From a virus, in the IMG/VR virus record IMGVR_UViG_3300032288_003215, positions 1 through 21,361 of that record: 21,361 bases of DNA. The stretch is one strand, 5' to 3'. The notes beneath the pieces are model-generated. The model did no database searches and was not told where the DNA came from. It saw only the letters and a list, made by a program, of their open reading frames with translations. The translations under genes and the position numbers were made by a program. This document shows positions 1-10,100 of this stretch, in pieces. Each line of letters opens with the position of its first letter. Within the stretch, counting starts at the first letter, position 1.

Positions 1-46
1 AAAATTATAACAATAAACAATTTAGTAAACCAAAAATAAAACAACA

Positions 47-478
47 ATGGCACAAGTACAAGGTTCTTTACAAAACATCGAGATTGACGTAGCTGGTGGT
101 TCGTCATATAAAAACCTCGTATGTTTGCGTACATCTAGCGTAAATTCTACGGTAGATTCAACCACCGATCAAACAAACTGTGGAGTTCTTACTGCGGTAG
201 GTGAGCCACAAATGAGCTTGGATTTTGATGCAATTTGCGAAACCGCTCCAACAATTGCTCAAGTTTCTTACAACTCATTGCTTTCAGCATTTGCAAACAA
301 AACTCTTGTTACAGTTAGAGTTCAAAACCCAACCGTAACTGGTTCAAGCACTGGTGCTGCATATTACCATCAATTTGCTGGTTATATCACATCTTTGACT
401 TTCAACCAAGCTACAACTGAGTTTATTAACTTCTCTGGAACAATTGCTTCTACTGGAACAATTGATGTAACTGCATAA
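47..478 (+). CDS. Major tail tube protein
   Basis: 143 residues. The protein probably polymerises into the tube of the phage tail. It has no hydrophobic segments, is rich in Thr, Ser, Val and Asn, and has the alternating beta-strand character of tube subunits; the C-terminal part (QFAGYITSLTF, then SGTIASTG) is typical of the last strands of such proteins. Its place directly before the frameshifting chaperone and the tape measure is the standard position of the tube gene in long-tailed phages, and this is the strongest argument. The ATG is preceded by an A-rich stretch (1-46) with stops in all frames, as is usual for Bacteroidota genes. I infer the function from context plus general resemblance, not from a specific motif. 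Confidence 0.72.
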   Translation: MAQVQGSLQNIEIDVAGGSSYKNLVCLRTSSVNSTVDSTTDQTNCGVLTAVGEPQMSLDFDAICETAPTIAQVSYNSLLSAFANKTLVTVRVQNPTVTGSSTGAAYYHQFAGYITSLTFNQATTEFINFSGTIASTGTIDVTA

Positions 479-480
479 TT

Positions 481-840
481 ATGAATTATACTACTATTAC
501 TATAAACAACGAAGAAATTGGATTAAAATTCGGAATGGCTTCGTTTAGATACTTGACTGATAAATTTGTAGATGGAATTTCTTTTGATGGGAATACTATA
601 AATGAGATAGGAATATCTCATATCATATATAGCGGTTATTATAATAATTGTTTAGTCAAAAATGAAAAACCAAAACATAATTTTGAAAGTATTGTAGATT
701 GGATAGAATCAAATCTAAGAAATGAAACAGTATTATCAGAATTACAAGAGGTTATAAAAGTTTGGTCTGAATCAGATATTATTAAAGAAGCTAGTGAAAC
801 AGATCCGTCAAAAAAAAAGAAATTACGTGGGAAGAAATAG
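481..840 (+). CDS. Tail assembly chaperone, short form (gpG-like)
   Basis: 119 residues. This is the unshifted product of a two-frame tail chaperone, the counterpart of lambda gpG. Such proteins coat the tape measure during tail assembly and are absent from the finished virion. It starts two bases after the tube gene stop. The C-terminus is Lys-rich (SKKKKLRGKK) because it is encoded by the slippery A run at 810-819. The reading frame stops at 838-840, while the -1 frame stays open through 1136 and encodes the conserved second half. The body is acidic and helical (FESIVDWIESNLRNE and following). The assignment depends on position, size and the frameshift site and is well supported by all three. 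Confidence 0.8.
   Translation: MNYTTITINNEEIGLKFGMASFRYLTDKFVDGISFDGNTINEIGISHIIYSGYYNNCLVKNEKPKHNFESIVDWIESNLRNETVLSELQEVIKVWSESDIIKEASETDPSKKKKLRGKK
813..819 (+). promoter_or_regulatory. -1 ribosomal frameshift slippery site
   Basis: The heptamer A AAA AAG lies in register with the upstream frame (codons 814 AAA and 817 AAG). This is the most efficient -1 slippery sequence known in bacteria, as in dnaX. It sits in a run of nine A followed by G. A -1 shift joins frame 1 to the frame that is open to 1136. I see no convincing downstream hairpin or pseudoknot. Transcriptional slippage on the A run could produce the same fusion. Confidence 0.75.
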
Positions 841-1136
841 AGCAGTTCGCATTTGGTGAATTGAAGCTATTGCCTAGGGATTTTTACGAAATGAGTCCTA
901 GACACTTATCATTAATGATGAGTGGACATAAAGAGAGCAAGGTAGATACCTATAAACTTGTTAGACTATTGATGTTTACGATGGTTAGGTTAATGGGAGA
1001 CCCGAAATCGTCTCCCAAAACACCGGAAGCTCTTTGGGAATTGCCAGGTGATGAAGCTGAAGCCAAAATGGATGAACAATCTATGAGGGAAATATTTAAA
1101 AGATTTAGAAATGACGAAACCAGAATTACGGATTGA
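819..1136 (+). CDS. Tail assembly chaperone, frameshift extension (gpT-like)
   Basis: This is the -1 frame extension of the 481 gene. Read from the slip site it continues KKKEITWEEIEQFAFGEL, then LLPRDFYEMSPRHLSLMM. The pattern W-E-E-I..FAFGEL..LxPxxFYxMxPR is characteristic of phage tail chaperone second domains, so protein similarity runs across the frameshift junction. No ATG starts near the junction, and the first in-frame alternative is a TTG at 861. The extension should therefore be made only by frameshifting, giving a fusion of about 218 residues (113 before and 105 after the shift). The extended protein normally binds both tape measure and tube subunits. The end overlaps the tape-measure start by 26 bases. 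Confidence 0.78.
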   Translation, partial: EITWEEIEQFAFGELKLLPRDFYEMSPRHLSLMMSGHKESKVDTYKLVRLLMFTMVRLMGDPKSSPKTPEALWELPGDEAEAKMDEQSMREIFKRFRNDETRITD

Positions 1137-3216
1137 TTTTGTTGCGAATGATGCCCAATTAGCTGAAGTTGTTAATAGAGTACAAAATCGTCTTTCTACA
1201 TTACAAAAATTAATTTCTGAACTTCCAGATGGTGCTAAAGGATTAAATAAGTTAACAAGAGAATATGCAACTCAGTTAAATCAATTAACTAGGTTAACTA
1301 AAGCTCAACAAAACTTTAATCAAGCACTTAATCAAACTAATACTGGCACAGTTGTACAAAATAGTAAAGCAGCCAGAACTGCTTTAACTAATTTAAGTAT
1401 TGCAATACAAGATTTACCATTTGGTTTTATTGGTATTCAGAATAACTTGCCAGGAGTTATACAAGGATTTGGTAATTTAACAACTACTACAAATGGTAAA
1501 CTATTACCAGCATTAAAACAAATTGGTCAAGCACTTGTAGGACCAGCAGGTTTATTTTTAGCTTTTAGTGCAGTAACTTCTGGAGTTACATTTTTAGTAC
1601 AAAAATATGGAAGTCTTAGTGAGGCTTATGATGCTTTAATAAGAGGATCTAAAGTTTTAACTAAAGATCAAAAAGAATTTGCAAAAGGATTAGCTGAAGA
1701 AGCTAGTGATGTAGCAACACTTGTTGCATTATATCCTAAATTCGGAAATGATAGAGAAAAGCAAGTAGAGATAATACAAAAATTAAATCAATTATCTCCT
1801 ACATATTTCGGTAATTTAAAAGCTGAAAAAACTAGCATAGATGAAGTAACGCAGAGTTTAGATAAATATATTAATTCATTTATTGGTAAGATTTATATAG
1901 AATCTCAACAAAAAAGAATTAATGAATTATTTACTAAATATGCTGAGCAGATTACTAAGATAGTTGATCAAGAAGTTACAAGAAAGAAAAATGTTAAAGA
2001 GACAAAGAAAGAGATTGAGGGGTTAACACAAACAAATGAGCAATTATTTAAAAGTGTTGCTGAAAATGTTAAGAAAAATGTACCTGGTGATATTAAAGTT
2101 GGTATAACACCAGTAGTTACTAAAAAAACTGTACAAGAAGCAGTTGATCAATTAAAAGGTGAATTAAAATCTCAGCTTACTGGAGTATTTGGTGAAATTG
2201 ATGTGTTTAAGCAATTTATAAATTTAGATGATCAATTCAAAACAAAAGAGCCTGCAAAAATTAAAGAGGATGTAAGAGACTTAAAATTTGAGGTTAAAGA
2301 TTTAAGAAATGCTTTTGATTATGATACAATTATAGAAGAAGCATCAAAATTAGCTGGAATAATATTAGATCAACAACAAAAAATTAAAGATGGTGTTGTT
2401 GTATCTCAAAAATATACAAATACATTTTTAGAAAGAAATGCTGCATTAAAAGAATTGCAGCAAATAGCACCAGAAGTATTTGGTAATTTATCTTTAGAAA
2501 AAACTGGTTATGAGGATTTAGATGATGCGTTGTTTACATATATTAGAAAATTACAAATAGCTAGAGATGAAATTATAGCTAGAACAAATGCTGCTAAATT
2601 ACAAGCTCAAGCTGATAAAAATTCAGCCGATGCTTTACAAGAAGAAAATGAAGAGTTTGATAAGATTATACAAAAAATTAATGATCTTAATAATTTACTT
2701 CGTGATCCAAATGCTAAATCATTTAAATTTATAGAGCAGATAACTGTTCCATTGGCAAAATTGCAAAAAGAATTTCAAGGATTACAACTTGTCTTACAAA
2801 ATACATTTTTTGATCCTTTGACTAAATTATTTGAGAATTTCTTGACTACTGGAAGATTTACATTTGAAGAATTTACTAAAACCGTAATTACTTCAATTAA
2901 AAAAATGGCGGCTCAATTAATTGCAACTCAAATAATTAAAACTCTTGCACAAGTTTTAAATCCCATGGGATTTGCTGCATCAGTAGGGGTGCCTAGTGAA
3001 ATGGATAGTTTTAATTCATTGCAAAGAAGATTATATAACCAAAGAAATTTACAAGGATTTCAAGGATTGTTTGGAGGTGGTATTGCAGCCCCTAATATAA
3101 ATGGAATGACTGGAGCTGGATTAGCTTTAAGTGGAGGTGTAAGTTTAGTACTTAGAGGAAGTGATTTAGTTGGGTCTATAAATAGAACAAACGCACAAAT
3201 AAATAGAGTAGGATAA
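1111..3216 (+). CDS. Tail tape measure protein
   Basis: 701 residues. It sets tail length and sits in the tail lumen. At about 0.15 nm per residue it implies a tail near 105 nm, a short to medium siphovirus tail. The N-terminal 90 residues are a predicted coiled coil rich in Gln, Asn, Leu and Lys. Residues about 138-164 are hydrophobic and Gly-rich (VGPAGLFLAFSAV and following), the usual tape-measure membrane-active segment. Residues 200-640 are long charged helices. A segment around residue 233 (LSPTYFGNLKAEKTS) recurs 224 residues later (IAPEVFGNLSLEKTG). The start ATG lies inside the chaperone extension. Its size, position after the frameshift gene and composition make this call secure. 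Confidence 0.9.
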   Translation: MTKPELRIDFVANDAQLAEVVNRVQNRLSTLQKLISELPDGAKGLNKLTREYATQLNQLTRLTKAQQNFNQALNQTNTGTVVQNSKAARTALTNLSIAIQDLPFGFIGIQNNLPGVIQGFGNLTTTTNGKLLPALKQIGQALVGPAGLFLAFSAVTSGVTFLVQKYGSLSEAYDALIRGSKVLTKDQKEFAKGLAEEASDVATLVALYPKFGNDREKQVEIIQKLNQLSPTYFGNLKAEKTSIDEVTQSLDKYINSFIGKIYIESQQKRINELFTKYAEQITKIVDQEVTRKKNVKETKKEIEGLTQTNEQLFKSVAENVKKNVPGDIKVGITPVVTKKTVQEAVDQLKGELKSQLTGVFGEIDVFKQFINLDDQFKTKEPAKIKEDVRDLKFEVKDLRNAFDYDTIIEEASKLAGIILDQQQKIKDGVVVSQKYTNTFLERNAALKELQQIAPEVFGNLSLEKTGYEDLDDALFTYIRKLQIARDEIIARTNAAKLQAQADKNSADALQEENEEFDKIIQKINDLNNLLRDPNAKSFKFIEQITVPLAKLQKEFQGLQLVLQNTFFDPLTKLFENFLTTGRFTFEEFTKTVITSIKKMAAQLIATQIIKTLAQVLNPMGFAASVGVPSEMDSFNSLQRRLYNQRNLQGFQGLFGGGIAAPNINGMTGAGLALSGGVSLVLRGSDLVGSINRTNAQINRVG

Positions 3217-5225
3217 TGGCTTTAGCTTTAAAATATACTATGTCTTTCAAAACAACTGAAAATGTTGATTGTAAAGTTGAATTTCATATTGAAGGATATA
3301 GTGGAGATCCTATAACTATAAATGGTGCAGATAGCCCTTTTATACTTAGAGAATTTAATACAGAAGATAATATATTTAAGCCAGTAAGAGGACAACAAGC
3401 TGATATAAATATAATAGCTAGTTCATCTTTAAACATAGATGATTTTATAAGTAATTCAGATACATATTGTAAAATATATTTTTATTATTATAATATGATT
3501 ACACCATTTTGGGAAGGTTGGCTTTCTCAAGATGATTTACAACAAGAATGGACCAATCAAAATAAAGTAATACAATTAAAAGCCTCAGATGGTTTTGGAT
3601 ATTTAAAAAGCCAACCATATACAGATACTACTGGAGCTGAGGTAAGAGGTTTAAATACAATTTTTAAATATATATACGATTCACTATATAATACCTCTGC
3701 ATTTGATTCAAGAAGATTATATTTTATTAATAGTTTATTTAATGATGCAATAGATGATACATCATTATTAAGTCCATTAGCACAACTTTATTTAGATGCT
3801 AGGACATTTAGTATCGGAGATGGTGAATACGATGATAAATATACAGTTTTAGAAAAAATAAATACTGCATTTAATCAAACTGTATTTCAATACAATAATG
3901 GACTTTATACATTTAGATTAGAGGATATTTATTGCCCAACAAGTACAAATCTTAGAAGATATAGATACAATTCAATTGGTTTCCCAAATCAGTGGTCTTA
4001 TACAACTTCTAGGTATGATATTAATATAGGAGTCAACCAATCTATTAAGCCAATTGAGCCTAAGATGCTAAGAATGGTTAATAGAAATGTAAAGATGAAT
4101 GAAAATGACTTCTTTTATAATTATCCTACTGAATTTATAAGTAACCAAAATACTAAAAGAGGTACTTTAATAACATCCACTTCTACTTATAAAACATATA
4201 CAGTACAAGATTGGAGTTTTTTAACTGGTCCTTTAGCAACTCCATCAAATTCAACTGGAACAAAATATCGTAAAGATGAATTGGATGCTGATGGATATGT
4301 TACAGATTCATATATACAGGGTTTTTTAGGCACTGGCGAAACAGAGGTATATTGGAGAAATACACCAGCATGGGGTACAAAAAATGATGTAATTGATTTA
4401 TCATTTTTATGGAGTCCAAATGCAACAACTATATTTGCTGGTAATTTTATTGTTGGTTATGTATATTTAAAAGCCTCAAACACTTCTTATTATTTTTTAA
4501 ATGATAATGGAGATTGGCAGCCATATACATCTCCTGCTTTTGGAAGGCCTAGTTTAAATATAAAGGCCGATGACAATAGTACTTTTAAAACTGGAAGATA
4601 TATTGAGAAATCAGTATTAAGTAAGCCATTCCCAGATAACGGATGGGTTTATATTATACTATTTGGTCCAGCTAAGTTTTCTCAAATACAATTACGATAC
4701 CAAGCAGCCTTGGATAATATTACTACATCAAATATTGCTGGGTTCAAAGAAACATTTACTAAGTCAGAAGATATTAGACAAAATGATATTCAGCAAATAT
4801 ACCTATCTGATGTAAAAACAAATAATAACTTATTTGGGACTATATATTATAATGTTGGAACACCTGGTACTACATTTAATGAAAATACATTCCCAGAATG
4901 GTACCGATTAAGATATAACTCGGAGTCATTTAGCTTTTTGAGACAAAATCTAACGGCTAGATATAATTTCAACAAATTTAATCGTACAAAAATAGATGCA
5001 AACTTTTATGGTGTTGCAAATAATAATGTGCCGATAGGACTGCTGAATACATTTATTTTTACTGACGATGATCCTAACAAAATTTATTATCTTGCTAATC
5101 TGAAAGAGATGGATTTTGCAAATAATACTTGGAGTGGAACGCTGATTGAGGTATGGGACACATCAAGAGATACTGATACTGCAACTACTTATCCTACTTA
5201 CGCAAAAGATTTCTTATATAAATAA
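3216..5225 (+). CDS. Large distal tail or baseplate hub protein
   Basis: 669 residues. The ATG shares one base with the tape-measure stop (TAATG). The protein is rich in Tyr, Asn, Thr and aromatic residues and has no membrane segments or clear catalytic motif. The N-terminal ~130 residues (with PFWEGWLSQDDLQQEW at about 105-120) resemble the first domain of a family I associate with tails of Bacteroidota siphoviruses. Coming right after the tape measure, it occupies the place of Dit/Tal-type tail-tip proteins, which connect tube, fibres and host contact. The coding DNA from about 3216 to 4900 is noticeably more AT-rich than the genes on either side of 5228. The specific tail-tip role is inferred from gene order. 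Confidence 0.62.
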   Translation: MALALKYTMSFKTTENVDCKVEFHIEGYSGDPITINGADSPFILREFNTEDNIFKPVRGQQADINIIASSSLNIDDFISNSDTYCKIYFYYYNMITPFWEGWLSQDDLQQEWTNQNKVIQLKASDGFGYLKSQPYTDTTGAEVRGLNTIFKYIYDSLYNTSAFDSRRLYFINSLFNDAIDDTSLLSPLAQLYLDARTFSIGDGEYDDKYTVLEKINTAFNQTVFQYNNGLYTFRLEDIYCPTSTNLRRYRYNSIGFPNQWSYTTSRYDINIGVNQSIKPIEPKMLRMVNRNVKMNENDFFYNYPTEFISNQNTKRGTLITSTSTYKTYTVQDWSFLTGPLATPSNSTGTKYRKDELDADGYVTDSYIQGFLGTGETEVYWRNTPAWGTKNDVIDLSFLWSPNATTIFAGNFIVGYVYLKASNTSYYFLNDNGDWQPYTSPAFGRPSLNIKADDNSTFKTGRYIEKSVLSKPFPDNGWVYIILFGPAKFSQIQLRYQAALDNITTSNIAGFKETFTKSEDIRQNDIQQIYLSDVKTNNNLFGTIYYNVGTPGTTFNENTFPEWYRLRYNSESFSFLRQNLTARYNFNKFNRTKIDANFYGVANNNVPIGLLNTFIFTDDDPNKIYYLANLKEMDFANNTWSGTLIEVWDTSRDTDTATTYPTYAKDFLYK

Positions 5226-5227
5226 TT

Positions 5228-5845
5228 ATGGCAGACGTAGTTAAAGCAGAAGGTTTAGTTGTAACGCTCACAAAAAGTGGTAATGTTTATCCGCTTGCGT
5301 GTACAAAGGATGCTACATTAAGTATTAGTAGGGAGTATCTTGCGCTTGCGCCTAAAACAGATGGTAAGTTTAGAGAGTTTATTCCTTATAAAAGACAATT
5401 CACAATTAGTGGGACCGGGCTTTTGAAATTAAGCGAATCCTTTATGCATGGATTCCAAATATTTGACTTGTTTAGTTCATCAGACACTTTATACACCGCT
5501 TATTTAGATATTATAGATAAGCAGAACAATTTTTATGTATATAAATTTAATTGCTATTTTACTGATCTGAGTTTAGAATCATCTAGCGGGACCAACTTTG
5601 CAACGTATTCTTATACGCTTCAAGGAACTGGCGGTTTTACTTCTGCATCACAATACGCATCACCAAATGTTGTTGCTGGTCAAGTTTCTGCGTATAATCC
5701 AGATGCTTATAAATTAGTAGCCGTAGGCATTGAAGGCAAGTGGTATTACAACTATACTGTTGAAGGAACTTCACCTAACTTTTACATAAATATTGGAACA
5801 CAATTTAACGGTAAAATAGCCAATTTGGTCTATTTCGCAATATAA
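5228..5845 (+). CDS. Second tail tube-like structural protein
   Basis: 205 residues. The segment CTKDATLSISRE, followed by KDG-type and RQFTISGTGLL segments, matches the general pattern of TP901-1-type tail tube proteins (a hydrophobic strand, then a Ser/Thr strand, then W/F-x-I-S-G-x-G-L). The C-terminus after residue 140 looks like a separate small beta domain. It lies two bases after the hub-like gene and before the fibre genes, so it may be a tube-fold adaptor or a decorated distal ring rather than the main tube subunit, for which 47-478 is the better candidate. Codon use is less AT-rich than in the preceding gene. Confidence 0.5.
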   Translation: MADVVKAEGLVVTLTKSGNVYPLACTKDATLSISREYLALAPKTDGKFREFIPYKRQFTISGTGLLKLSESFMHGFQIFDLFSSSDTLYTAYLDIIDKQNNFYVYKFNCYFTDLSLESSSGTNFATYSYTLQGTGGFTSASQYASPNVVAGQVSAYNPDAYKLVAVGIEGKWYYNYTVEGTSPNFYINIGTQFNGKIANLVYFAI

Positions 5846-5868
5846 AAAAATTATGTAATTTTAATCAA

Positions 5869-6090
5869 ATGGAAGCAAATTTCTGGTTAGTTTTAGGCAT
5901 ACAAACAATAGCATTCGGACTCGGTGCTATTCGTATTTATACCGATATGAAAATAAAGCTTAGAGAGCATGATCTTAGGCTAAAGACTCTTGAAAAGAAA
6001 GAGGATGAGACTGCGATTCAGTTCAAAGAAATTATGCAAGCTCTTAATGAGATTAAATTAGAATTAAAAGATAAAGCCGATAAGCCATGA
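5869..6090 (+). CDS. Small membrane-anchored coiled-coil protein
   Basis: 73 residues. One membrane segment near the N-terminus (about residues 5-24, WLVLGIQTIAFGLGAIRIY) is followed by a charged heptad-like helix (KLREHDLRLKTLEKK onward, to the end). The Lys/Arg cluster directly after the membrane segment predicts that the coiled coil faces the cytoplasm. This architecture resembles the XhlA-type accessory lysis proteins in reverse order, and also small phage membrane proteins of unknown function. It lies inside the tail-fibre region, far from the lysis genes, so a lysis role is only a possibility. The start of the next gene overlaps its stop as ATGA. Confidence 0.6.
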   Translation: MEANFWLVLGIQTIAFGLGAIRIYTDMKIKLREHDLRLKTLEKKEDETAIQFKEIMQALNEIKLELKDKADKP

Positions 6091-6425
6091 TACCAGAAGT
6101 TAATTTAAAGTCTATAAAAATTGGCGATACCTATGTATTGCCTTTGGAGTTTTATAGCGATGAGTGCGAAGAAACGCCAATTAATGTGAGTGGTTATACC
6201 TTTAAATTGATGGCTAAAAATAGTGCTGGAGTTACTCAATTTACTTGGAACAATGCCGATTTTGTAAGCATTGCTACAAATAAAAGAACTGTAACATTAT
6301 CTAGCGTAACAACAACGGCTTACAATGCTGGAGATTTTCAATATGAATTGCAAGTAACGACTCCTGATGGGGTATTTACTTGGATGCAAGGATATATAAA
6401 CGTATCAACACAAATAACCAGCTAA
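6087..6425 (+). CDS. BppU N-terminal-like tail or baseplate domain protein
   Basis: 112 residues, beginning with an ATGA overlap with the previous gene. The pattern I-G-D-T-Y-V-L-P-L-E-F, then NVSGYTFKLMAKN, then FQYELQVTTPDGV, matches the immunoglobulin-like N-terminal domain of phage baseplate upper proteins (BppU family), which attaches receptor-binding proteins to the tail tip. In Gram-positive phages this domain starts a longer protein; here it is a stand-alone single domain. Position just before two fibre-type genes supports a linker role between tail tip and fibres. No signal peptide or membrane helix is seen. Confidence 0.6.
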   Translation: MIPEVNLKSIKIGDTYVLPLEFYSDECEETPINVSGYTFKLMAKNSAGVTQFTWNNADFVSIATNKRTVTLSSVTTTAYNAGDFQYELQVTTPDGVFTWMQGYINVSTQITS

Positions 6426-6426
6426 A

Positions 6427-7173
6427 ATGGTTTATGTTAAAATAAATTATAGTGTATCTCAACCAGTTATAAAAATAATTTATGACGAATCTCCTATATA
6501 TATAAAAACAACTGAAGAGCCAGTTTATGTAAAGGTTTTATATAGTGGAGTAGAAGGTAATAAGTTTTTATATTGTACGGTTAGGAATCAAACTGGGGCA
6601 ACGCTTACAAAAGGTACGGTAGTATATATAAGCGGTGCTACTGGTAATAGAGCTTTAATATCTAAAGCCGACGCAGACTTAGAATCAACCTCATCAAAGA
6701 CATTTGGCATTTTGCCAGTTGATATTGCTAATAATGAAAGTGGAATAGTTGTAACGGCTGGTGAAATAAGTAATTTAGACACTGCTGCATATAACGAAGG
6801 GGATTTGTTATGGCTAAGTACAACGGCTGGAGGATGGGTTACAACACCACCAGCAGAGCCAGCACACGCCGTATTTTTAGGTTATGTGATTAGATCGCAT
6901 CCTAACTTTGGTGTTGTTGAGGTTAAAATAATTAACGGGTTTGAGCTTACAGAACTACATGGAGTTTTGATTAATGGTGTGCAAAATAACCAGGTATTAA
7001 AATATAATAGTTCAAATTTGCTTTGGGTTAATAGTGGGACAGTAGGATTATCTAGCATACCTACAACAGTATCGTCAACTGGTGTTGCTGGAGACATAAA
7101 AGCTGATTCAAATTATTTATATATCTGTACTGCTACAAATACTTGGAAAAGAGTAGCAATATCATCTTGGTAA
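6427..7173 (+). CDS. Tail fibre-associated structural protein
   Basis: 248 residues. The middle (CTVRNQTGATLTKGTVVYI, then EISNLDTAAYNEGDLLWLS, then AHAVFLGYVI) is a beta-rich domain that I recognise as common in phage structural proteins. The last ~60 residues (GVLINGVQNNQVLKYNSSN, then GDIKADSNYLYICTATNTW) repeat phrases used in fibre shafts: NNQVLKYN recurs at about residue 85 of the following fibre protein. It therefore probably contacts or primes the large fibre, with which it is almost contiguous (one base between stop and start). No catalytic motif is visible. The exact role is not known. Confidence 0.6.
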   Translation: MVYVKINYSVSQPVIKIIYDESPIYIKTTEEPVYVKVLYSGVEGNKFLYCTVRNQTGATLTKGTVVYISGATGNRALISKADADLESTSSKTFGILPVDIANNESGIVVTAGEISNLDTAAYNEGDLLWLSTTAGGWVTTPPAEPAHAVFLGYVIRSHPNFGVVEVKIINGFELTELHGVLINGVQNNQVLKYNSSNLLWVNSGTVGLSSIPTTVSSTGVAGDIKADSNYLYICTATNTWKRVAISSW

Positions 7174-7174
7174 T

Positions 7175-10100
7175 ATGATAACAAATAGAATAAAAAGAGG
7201 GCCAGCATCTACGTTACCAAATGGTGCGCAAGGAGAGGCTTTATTCACTACTGATACCTATGATTTGTACATTGGTAAAGGTGATGGTACAAATCAACGC
7301 TTTCAAAAGTACATTGCTAGTGGTACAACAAGCCAATATTTAAGAGGGGATGGATCACTTGAGACTCATAATCTTGATAGCTTAACAGATGTTGCAATAT
7401 CATCACCTACTAATAACCAGGTTCTTAAATATAATGGATCTAATTGGGTTAATGGCAGTGGATTTGTAACTGGTAACTCAACGGCTGCTGGACAAGTTGC
7501 AGTATGGGATGGTATAACAAATGTTGTTGGTTATACAACTTTTACATTTGATCTTGCTACTGATAAATTAAGCATGACAAATGCTTATGTAAATAATAAT
7601 CTAACCGTTGATGGACAACTTGTAATTAAAAGTGAGAGCGGTGCGAGTGCATATACAAGGGGTTTGAAATTCCCAGATAATAGCTATGGTGGAAGCAATG
7701 ATTTGGCTGGTCTTAGATTAACAAACTGGGCTGGAGATCAATTGGTTCTTGAGCTTTATGTTGGTAATGATAGTACAGACACTATCAATTTTGCAGTAGC
7801 TGCAAATGGCTCTGCATACAATGATAATGTAACTATCAATGGAAATAAGATTTGGAACGTTGGAAACTTGCCAACACCTATAAGCAGCACTGGAACTATC
7901 AATAGTGGTGAAATCCCAATATTTAGCAATGGCACAACTGTGTATAGCGATACATCTTTATTTTGGGATAATAGCTTAAATAGACTTGGTGTTGGTGGAA
8001 ATTCACCAGCAGCTCAAGTTGGTGTTACAACAAGCAGTGGAGTAAATGCAATTGGTTATAGGACCAGTGGCATAGCATATTATGAAATGAATTTGAGCTT
8101 TGATGCCACTACTTATGGTTATACCATGCAAGTAGGTCGTGCAAGTGGACTGACTACTGCTAAACCAATGTCATTTTTAAATAATACAACAATATTATCT
8201 CTTGATGAGAGCAATAATGTTGGTGTAAATATACTTGCTCCAGTAGTAAGTGCTACAAGCAATTCAGCTTATGGAATAGATATTTATAGCTCAAGCAATA
8301 CCGTTTCTGCTGGTATTGCATTTCATACTATTTCCAGTGGGGCAACATTGTCAGATGGATTTAGGATAATGATGCGTAATGATGGCTCTGTCTTTATGTT
8401 CAATCAAGAGGCTGGAGGCATGATTATTAACGCTGGTACTGGTAACTATGAGATTATTACAAACGCTGCTACTAGCTTTAAAATAGATAGCAGTACAAAT
8501 AAGATAGGTATAAATAACCCAGCAAGCATTGCAGAGGCTTTGACAGTTAATGGAAGCATTCAGCAAAGTGGAGTTACCAGCTCTGTAATCAAAACAGACT
8601 CTAATGGTAAATTTGTTGCTGCTGTTGCTGGAACAGACTATGTTGCGCCAAGTGCATTGAGTGGATATGTACCTACTACACGCACATTGACAATTAACGG
8701 TACGGCTTATGATTTAAGTGCTGATCGCTCATGGTCAGTAGGTACAATTAGTGGTGGCGGTACAAGTGGTAGAGTAGCTTTTTATGATGGGGCTTCAAGT
8801 ATTAGTAGTGATGCTGGATTTATTTATGATAGCTCTACAAATAGGCTAGGTGTAAACACAACTGTACCAAATGCGGTTGTTGGAGTTACTGCAAGCAGTG
8901 GCTATGGATTTTTGACAAAGACTGCCGATGCCAATTATAATGGCATAGGAATTGGATTTGATGCTACATATGGTAATTTATTCCAAACGGAAAAATTAGG
9001 TAGTGCTGCTGCCGCAAATTTGACACTACTCAACCAATCTGGTTATATAAGTGTAACTGAGGGTGGTAACGTAGGTATTAATATTTTAAGTGCAAATCCA
9101 AGCACTTCTGGTCCTGGAGGTATAGGATTGGATATATATGCATCTACAACGGCTGCAATAGGCTTTAAAAACGCTACAAGCGGTCTGACAAGTAGTGATG
9201 GAGGTCGTATTTACTATAATAGTACAAATATGACTATCCGTAACCTCGAGACTGGTAATATAACAATTACTGCCGATGCGGGTAATTTCCAAGTTATTAC
9301 TTACGGTGCAGAGAATATAAAAGTAGAAGGCTCAACTGGTAAGGTGGGTATAGGTGCGCCAGCTAGCATTGCAGAGATGCTAACCGTTAATGGTAGCATT
9401 CAGCAAAGTGGAGTAACAAATTCTTTATTAAAAACAAATAGTGTTGGTAAAATAATTGCTGCTGTTGCTGGTACAGATTATATAGTTGGTAATTTTGATG
9501 CCACTGCAACTGTTAGAGCAAGAACTTCAAAAACTACATATAGAGATAATGGTAGTAACCCACCAACAGATGCCCCAGTTAGATCTTTAACAAATGATGT
9601 AGATAATTGGATTTATTTAGATACTGCAAGTACAGAATGGGGAATATATCATAGAAATATTGATGCAACATTATCTGTTGCTGGGCAACCAGATTTGCCA
9701 GCAAATAGTATAGCATTTATAGGTGCAAATAATCTAAATGCTTATATATGTTTATCTGATGGAAAAATTTTAGGTAAATCTTTTGTAAGATATAATGGGA
9801 CATCATCACAATTTTTAAAAGCAGATGGTAGCGTTGATGGCACAAGTTATCAACCATTATTATCTAATCCAGTTATTGGAAGTGGATCTGTTGGTAGATT
9901 AGCTAGATATTCTGGCTCATCTACTATTGGTGATAGTTTAGTATATAGTGATAATAACAGAGCTATTGCAATTGGAAATCTTTCTACAAAATCATGGGCA
10001 TCTCCTTTCTATGTTATTGAGGGAGGTTCTTATGGACAATTCTTGGGATTTCAAACTAATGGCGCAGCAATTAAATTAGGAGTAAATGCTTATTATAACG

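Noticed and set aside
5846-5868. Short AT-only inverted repeat AAAATTATGTAATTTT as a terminator
   Set aside because: The stem contains no G or C pairs and would be too weak; genes on both sides appear to be in one operon.
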